From: an archaeon
Lineage (GTDB): Archaea; Methanobacteriota; Methanobacteria; Methanobacteriales; Methanobacteriaceae
Direction: 5' to 3'
NCBI GenBank assembly: GCA_024409185.1
Contig: JAKSUD010000024.1
Location: 1 to 9,284, forward strand
Length of the DNA: 9,284 bases
Shown here piece by piece: positions 6,479-9,284 of the stretch (positions within the stretch are counted from its first letter, which is position 1; every line of letters begins with the position of its first letter). The position numbers and the translations under genes were made by a program. The notes beneath the pieces are model-generated. The model had not been told where the DNA came from and did no database searches. It saw nothing but the letters and a program-made list of their open reading frames with translations.

Positions 6479-7525
6479 GTGAATGAAATGACTGAAGAAA
6501 AATGTTCAATGAATATCACTGCTGAAGATCTTGGTGTAGATGAAATTGTCTATGATGCTATAGATGTAGATGTAATTGGATTCGGTGCTCTTAATGTAGA
6601 TAAGCTTTATAAAGTAGCTAATATTGCAGGTATTGATGGAGAAAGCTTTATTAAAGGAGAAGAGAATAATCCTGGTGGTTCAGCAGCTAATACTATTATT
6701 GGACTTTCTAAATTAGGCCTTATAACATCTTATATTGGTAAAATAGCTGGGGATGAAGAAGGAGATCTTTTAGAATATAATCTTATGATAAATGATGTTT
6801 ACACAAATAATCTTATTTATGCTGATAAAGGTAATTCTGGTAAAGTATTAGGATTTATTAGTGATGATGGTGATAGAGAACTTTACGTTGACCCTGGAGT
6901 TAATGATGAGATTTCTATTGATGAAATAAATCCATTAAATATTAATCAAACTAAAATATTACATTATTCTTCATTTGTTGGAGATTCTATAAATGCACAA
7001 AAAGAATTACTTGATATTATTGATGATTCAATTATTTTAAGTTTTGACCCTGGAATGCTTTATGCTGAATATGGTGTTGAATATATTGAATCTATTCTTA
7101 AAAGAACTAATATTCTTCTTATAAATGAAAAAGAGCTTAAAATTTTATTTGAAGATTATTATAAAGAAAAATTAAATATTAATGATGATAAAGAACTTTC
7201 CTTTAGAGATTTAGCTGTTTATCTTAGAGATGATGGTATTGATACTGTTGTTGTAAAAAGAGGTTCACAAGGTGTTTATGCTATAAATAATAATGATTTT
7301 GAAGTTAAAGCACCTGCATTTGAAGTTGATGCAGTTGATACAACTTGTGCTGGAGATTCATTTAATGCAGGATTTTTATTTGCTTATTTAAATGAATATG
7401 ATTTAGCTAAATCTTGTGTAATAGCTAATTGGGTAGCTTCTAAATCTGTTCAAGGTGTTGGAATTTCTACTTTAGCTACTAAAGAAGAGTTAATGGAATT
7501 TATTGAAAATGAGTTTGATGATTAA
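6479..7525 (+). CDS. PfkB/ribokinase-family sugar or nucleoside kinase
   Basis: ATP-dependent small-molecule kinase of the PfkB/ribokinase superfamily; the substrate is not predictable from sequence. Residue numbers count from the GTG at 6479. They show the fold's N-terminal strand VIGFGALNVD (32-41), the PGGSAANTIIGLSKLG signature (65-80), the NEKE metal/ATP motif (216-219) and the C-terminal signature DTTCAGDSFNAGF (287-299) with catalytic base D293. The usual glycine before AGD is cysteine 290. The start is uncertain. The GTG at 6479, ATG at 6488 and ATG at 6509 are all in frame and none has a strong ribosome-binding site; a stop at 6470-6472 bars anything earlier. From the GTG, about 30 residues precede the kinase core. 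Its stable place between Ftr II and a polyferredoxin hints at a role linked to C1 or cofactor metabolism, but that is inference. Confidence 0.82.
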   Translation: MNEMTEEKCSMNITAEDLGVDEIVYDAIDVDVIGFGALNVDKLYKVANIAGIDGESFIKGEENNPGGSAANTIIGLSKLGLITSYIGKIAGDEEGDLLEYNLMINDVYTNNLIYADKGNSGKVLGFISDDGDRELYVDPGVNDEISIDEINPLNINQTKILHYSSFVGDSINAQKELLDIIDDSIILSFDPGMLYAEYGVEYIESILKRTNILLINEKELKILFEDYYKEKLNINDDKELSFRDLAVYLRDDGIDTVVVKRGSQGVYAINNNDFEVKAPAFEVDAVDTTCAGDSFNAGFLFAYLNEYDLAKSCVIANWVASKSVQGVGISTLATKEELMEFIENEFDD

Positions 7526-7534
7526 AATTTAAAA

Positions 7535-7542
7535 GTATATAC
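7535..7542 (+). promoter_or_regulatory. Candidate TATA box for the downstream polyferredoxin gene
   Basis: GTATATAC at 7535-7542 is a TATA-like element in the 75-base gap after the kinase gene, preceded by an A-rich stretch (AAAATTTAAAA) that could act as a BRE. Transcription about 25 bases downstream would start near 7565 and leave a leader of roughly 35 bases. That leader contains the strong AGAGGAGAT ribosome-binding site at 7589-7596. The spacing is reasonable for an archaeal internal promoter, but the gap is AT-rich and chance matches are easy. Confidence 0.3.
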
Positions 7543-7600
7543 AATTAAAATTCATATTTATAATTGATTATTTAATGAGATTATTAAAAGAGGAGATATT

Positions 7601-8482
7601 ATGGAAATTAAACTGAAAAAACCAATGGAAAAATTAGAAAAAGAAATCAGATTTAAATCTGTAGATTTAGATGAAGATATTAAGGATTTTAGTGTTGATA
7701 TTCATAATTATAAAACAGAGAACAAACATATTACAATCTCTCCTCGTTGTATTAGATGTAATCTCTGTGCTGAAGAATGTCCTGTTAATGCTATTCAATC
7801 AGCTACTTGGTTTAGAAAAGCTAAAATTGAAGATAATTGTGTACAATGTGAGATTTGTGCTCAAACATGTCCAATTTCATGTATTTATGTTTTAGAAGCA
7901 GAATCTACTATTGAAAAAGATGAAGTTGATGAAGAAGGAGTTAAATACTTCTTGAAAGATATTCCTGTTCGCCATAGACTTCTTAAAATGAAAGATATTT
8001 CTGTTACAAGAAATATTTGTGTTGGTTGTGGTTCTTGTACAAGATTCTGTCCTACAAAAGCAATTAGCTTAAAACCAGAGTCTTTTATTAAATCTCATGG
8101 TGAGAAGATAGCTTCTGATTATGAAGTAGGTATAGATACAATTGATTTTAACACAGATTCTAATGGAGAACGTCTTTATTCTTATATTGAAAAAGATTTA
8201 TGTATTGGTTGTGGATCTTGTAAGAATTTATGCATGCATGGAGCAATTGAGCTTGAGAGAGACCTTGGTCCTGTAATTATCTACAGCCATATTGATGTTA
8301 ATCAAGATAAATGTGTAGGATGTTTCTTATGTGAAGAAAATTGTCCTGTTAATGCAATTAGAATTGTTGAAGGTAGAGTTGTATTGGATGATGATAAATG
8401 TATTAGATGTAAAGATTGTACTACAAGATGTCCAGTTAATGCATTAAATTTAGTTATTGATGAAGAAGGTTTAGATTTATAA
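7601..8482 (+). CDS. 6[4Fe-4S] polyferredoxin encoded downstream of the eha genes
   Basis: Third polyferredoxin of the window, 293 residues, with six complete CxxCxxCxxxC motifs whose first cysteines lie at 50, 80, 140, 201, 238 and 267. Motif two runs CVQCEICAQTCPISC and has an extra cysteine at 94. Motif four ends in CM rather than CP. The motifs are grouped as three two-cluster ferredoxin-like pairs (50-90, 140-211, 238-277), joined by charged linkers of about 50 and 60 residues. The first 45 residues are lysine/glutamate-rich and cluster-free. No signal peptide is seen. It should act as a cytoplasmic electron carrier. Its position after eha, Ftr II and the kinase suggests service to the same hydrogenase or to formylmethanofuran dehydrogenase, but no partner is shown. 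The ATG at 7601 has an excellent AGAGGAGAT ribosome-binding site. It is distinct from EhaP despite the same number of clusters. Confidence 0.85.
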   Translation: MEIKLKKPMEKLEKEIRFKSVDLDEDIKDFSVDIHNYKTENKHITISPRCIRCNLCAEECPVNAIQSATWFRKAKIEDNCVQCEICAQTCPISCIYVLEAESTIEKDEVDEEGVKYFLKDIPVRHRLLKMKDISVTRNICVGCGSCTRFCPTKAISLKPESFIKSHGEKIASDYEVGIDTIDFNTDSNGERLYSYIEKDLCIGCGSCKNLCMHGAIELERDLGPVIIYSHIDVNQDKCVGCFLCEENCPVNAIRIVEGRVVLDDDKCIRCKDCTTRCPVNALNLVIDEEGLDL

Positions 8483-8538
8483 TAATTTTATTAGAAATAA
8501 ATTTTTAGTTAAATTATTTATTATGTAAAGGTGGTATA

Positions 8539-9174
8539 ATGAAAGCATGTCAAATGATGGAAAAAGATTTTGTTTATGTATCTAAAGATGATACAATTGT
8601 AGATGTTTCTATTAAAATGGAAGAAACTAAAAGATTTACTTTACCTATTTTAGATGAATCTATGAAGTTAGAAGGATGGGCAACTTCTTTAGACATTACT
8701 AAAGGATTACGTGAAGGTAAAAAAACAATGTCTGAAATTATGCATACTATTGATGAAATTAAAGTTGTTCATAAAGATGCTCCTGCAAAGAATGTAGTTA
8801 CTGATACTTCTGAATTTAAATTAATTAATCTTCCTATTATTGATGATAATGAAAAGGTTATTGGTGTTGTAAGACCTTTTGATATTATTGACACCATGTC
8901 TGATTTATATGATATTAAAGTTTATAAGATTTATGAAGCTATGGAATCTCAACTTAAAGGTATTACCTGGGATGAATTAATGGAAGCTTCTGCTAAAGTA
9001 AGTACAAGAACTACAGGTGTTCCTATTACTGCAGAACAATATGAAAATAATATTCGTAAATCTACTTTTGGAGATGCAATTTGGGCTACAGGTGGTTTAG
9101 AAAGCTTTTTCGCAGGTTTAATTTCTGTAGGTGAACTTGTTATTGCTCAAAAAGTAGGAAATGCAAGAAAATAA
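8539..9174 (+). CDS. Two-CBS-domain protein with an unrecognised conserved-looking C-terminal domain
   Basis: A 211-residue cytoplasmic protein. Residues 1-60 and 64-121 are two tandem CBS domains: MEKDFVYVSKDDTIVDVSIKM...FTLPILDE and then MHTIDEIKVVHKDAP...NLPIIDDNEKVIGVVRPFDII. In other proteins such pairs bind adenine nucleotides or S-adenosylmethionine and regulate an attached or partner protein. The remaining ~80 residues (130-211) contain GITWDELMEASAKVSTRTTG, then FGDAIWATGGLESFFAGLISVGE. I cannot assign this part to a named family. It has no cysteine clusters or clear membrane helix, though 187-205 is fairly hydrophobic. A near-ideal AAGGTGGT ribosome-binding site at 8528-8535 lies four bases before the ATG. 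Last gene of the run; it may report cellular energy status to the redox module, which is inference. Confidence 0.75.
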   Translation: MKACQMMEKDFVYVSKDDTIVDVSIKMEETKRFTLPILDESMKLEGWATSLDITKGLREGKKTMSEIMHTIDEIKVVHKDAPAKNVVTDTSEFKLINLPIIDDNEKVIGVVRPFDIIDTMSDLYDIKVYKIYEAMESQLKGITWDELMEASAKVSTRTTGVPITAEQYENNIRKSTFGDAIWATGGLESFFAGLISVGELVIAQKVGNARK

Positions 9175-9284
9175 TTTAAGTAATTAAATAATAAAACACA
9201 AAAAAATAAGATTTATAATATAACAAATTAATTAATTAATATTAAGTTGTAAGTAGAATACTAAAATAATTATAGAGTTGATAA
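9175..9284. other. Downstream AT-rich non-coding tail with a possible TATA element
   Basis: No supported gene lies in these 110 bases. An A-rich stretch (about 9198-9208) precedes TTTATAATA at 9212-9220, which resembles an archaeal BRE/TATA pair on the + strand and could drive a gene beyond the window. It is followed by an AATTAATTAATTAAT run. No clear T-rich terminator for the CBS gene is visible, so read-through into a following gene is possible. Confidence 0.25.

Noticed and set aside
6279..6509. 76-codon - strand frame covering the ftr2/kinase junction
   Set aside because: Most of it is antisense to the conserved C-terminus of the Ftr paralogue. It has no domain and no convincing start signal.
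1890..8460. Recurring TGTxxxxxxTGTxxx patterns seen as DNA repeats
   Set aside because: They are the codons of the CxxCxxCxxxCP ferredoxin motifs and reflect protein repeats, not a DNA-level repeat element.

Overview
The window is a low-GC (about 30% by eye), single-strand gene cluster from a methanogenic archaeon. It fits a Methanobrevibacter-like member of the Methanobacteriales best. The evidence is a group 4 [NiFe] hydrogenase of the Eha type, a formylmethanofuran:tetrahydromethanopterin formyltransferase paralogue, three polyferredoxins, GGTG/GGAG-type ribosome binding sites and very AT-rich gaps. All nine convincing genes read on the + strand. The window begins inside the cluster: the membrane subunits expected upstream (ehaA-M) lie outside it.

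Layout. Bases 50-508 encode the hydrogenase small subunit (EhaN). After a 122-base gap containing a hairpin comes the large subunit (EhaO, 631-1758). It overlaps by one base the 6[4Fe-4S] polyferredoxin (EhaP, 1758-2783). An 82-base spacer follows, carrying a 39-base-period tandem duplication that stays open as a 26-codon mini-ORF (2785-2865). Its stop codon abuts the start of the 10[4Fe-4S] polyferredoxin (EhaQ, 2866-4302). A T-rich gap (4303-4405) separates these from a HAD-fold protein (EhaR-type, 4406-5470). After a gap with a degenerate direct repeat come a formyltransferase paralogue (5563-6450), a PfkB-family sugar/nucleoside kinase (6479-7525), a second 6[4Fe-4S] polyferredoxin (7601-8482) and a two-CBS-domain protein with an unrecognised C-terminal domain (8539-9174). 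The last 110 bases hold no gene.

How the genes fit together. Known biology: Eha couples ion flow across the membrane to H2-dependent reduction of low-potential ferredoxin. That ferredoxin feeds CO2 reduction to formylmethanofuran, the first step of methanogenesis. The next enzyme in that pathway is Ftr, and a paralogue of it is encoded here. The three polyferredoxins together carry 22 classical [4Fe-4S] motifs, enough for a long electron relay from EhaN. Inference: the HAD protein, kinase and CBS protein could form a regulatory or metabolite-linked layer on this redox module (for example adenylate sensing through CBS). Nothing in the sequence proves this.

The most unusual sequence-level feature is the in-frame tandem duplication between ehaP and ehaQ. 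It repeats the stop/ribosome-binding-site/start junction itself. The cluster's downstream half (HAD, Ftr paralogue, kinase, polyferredoxin, CBS) is the least understood functionally.
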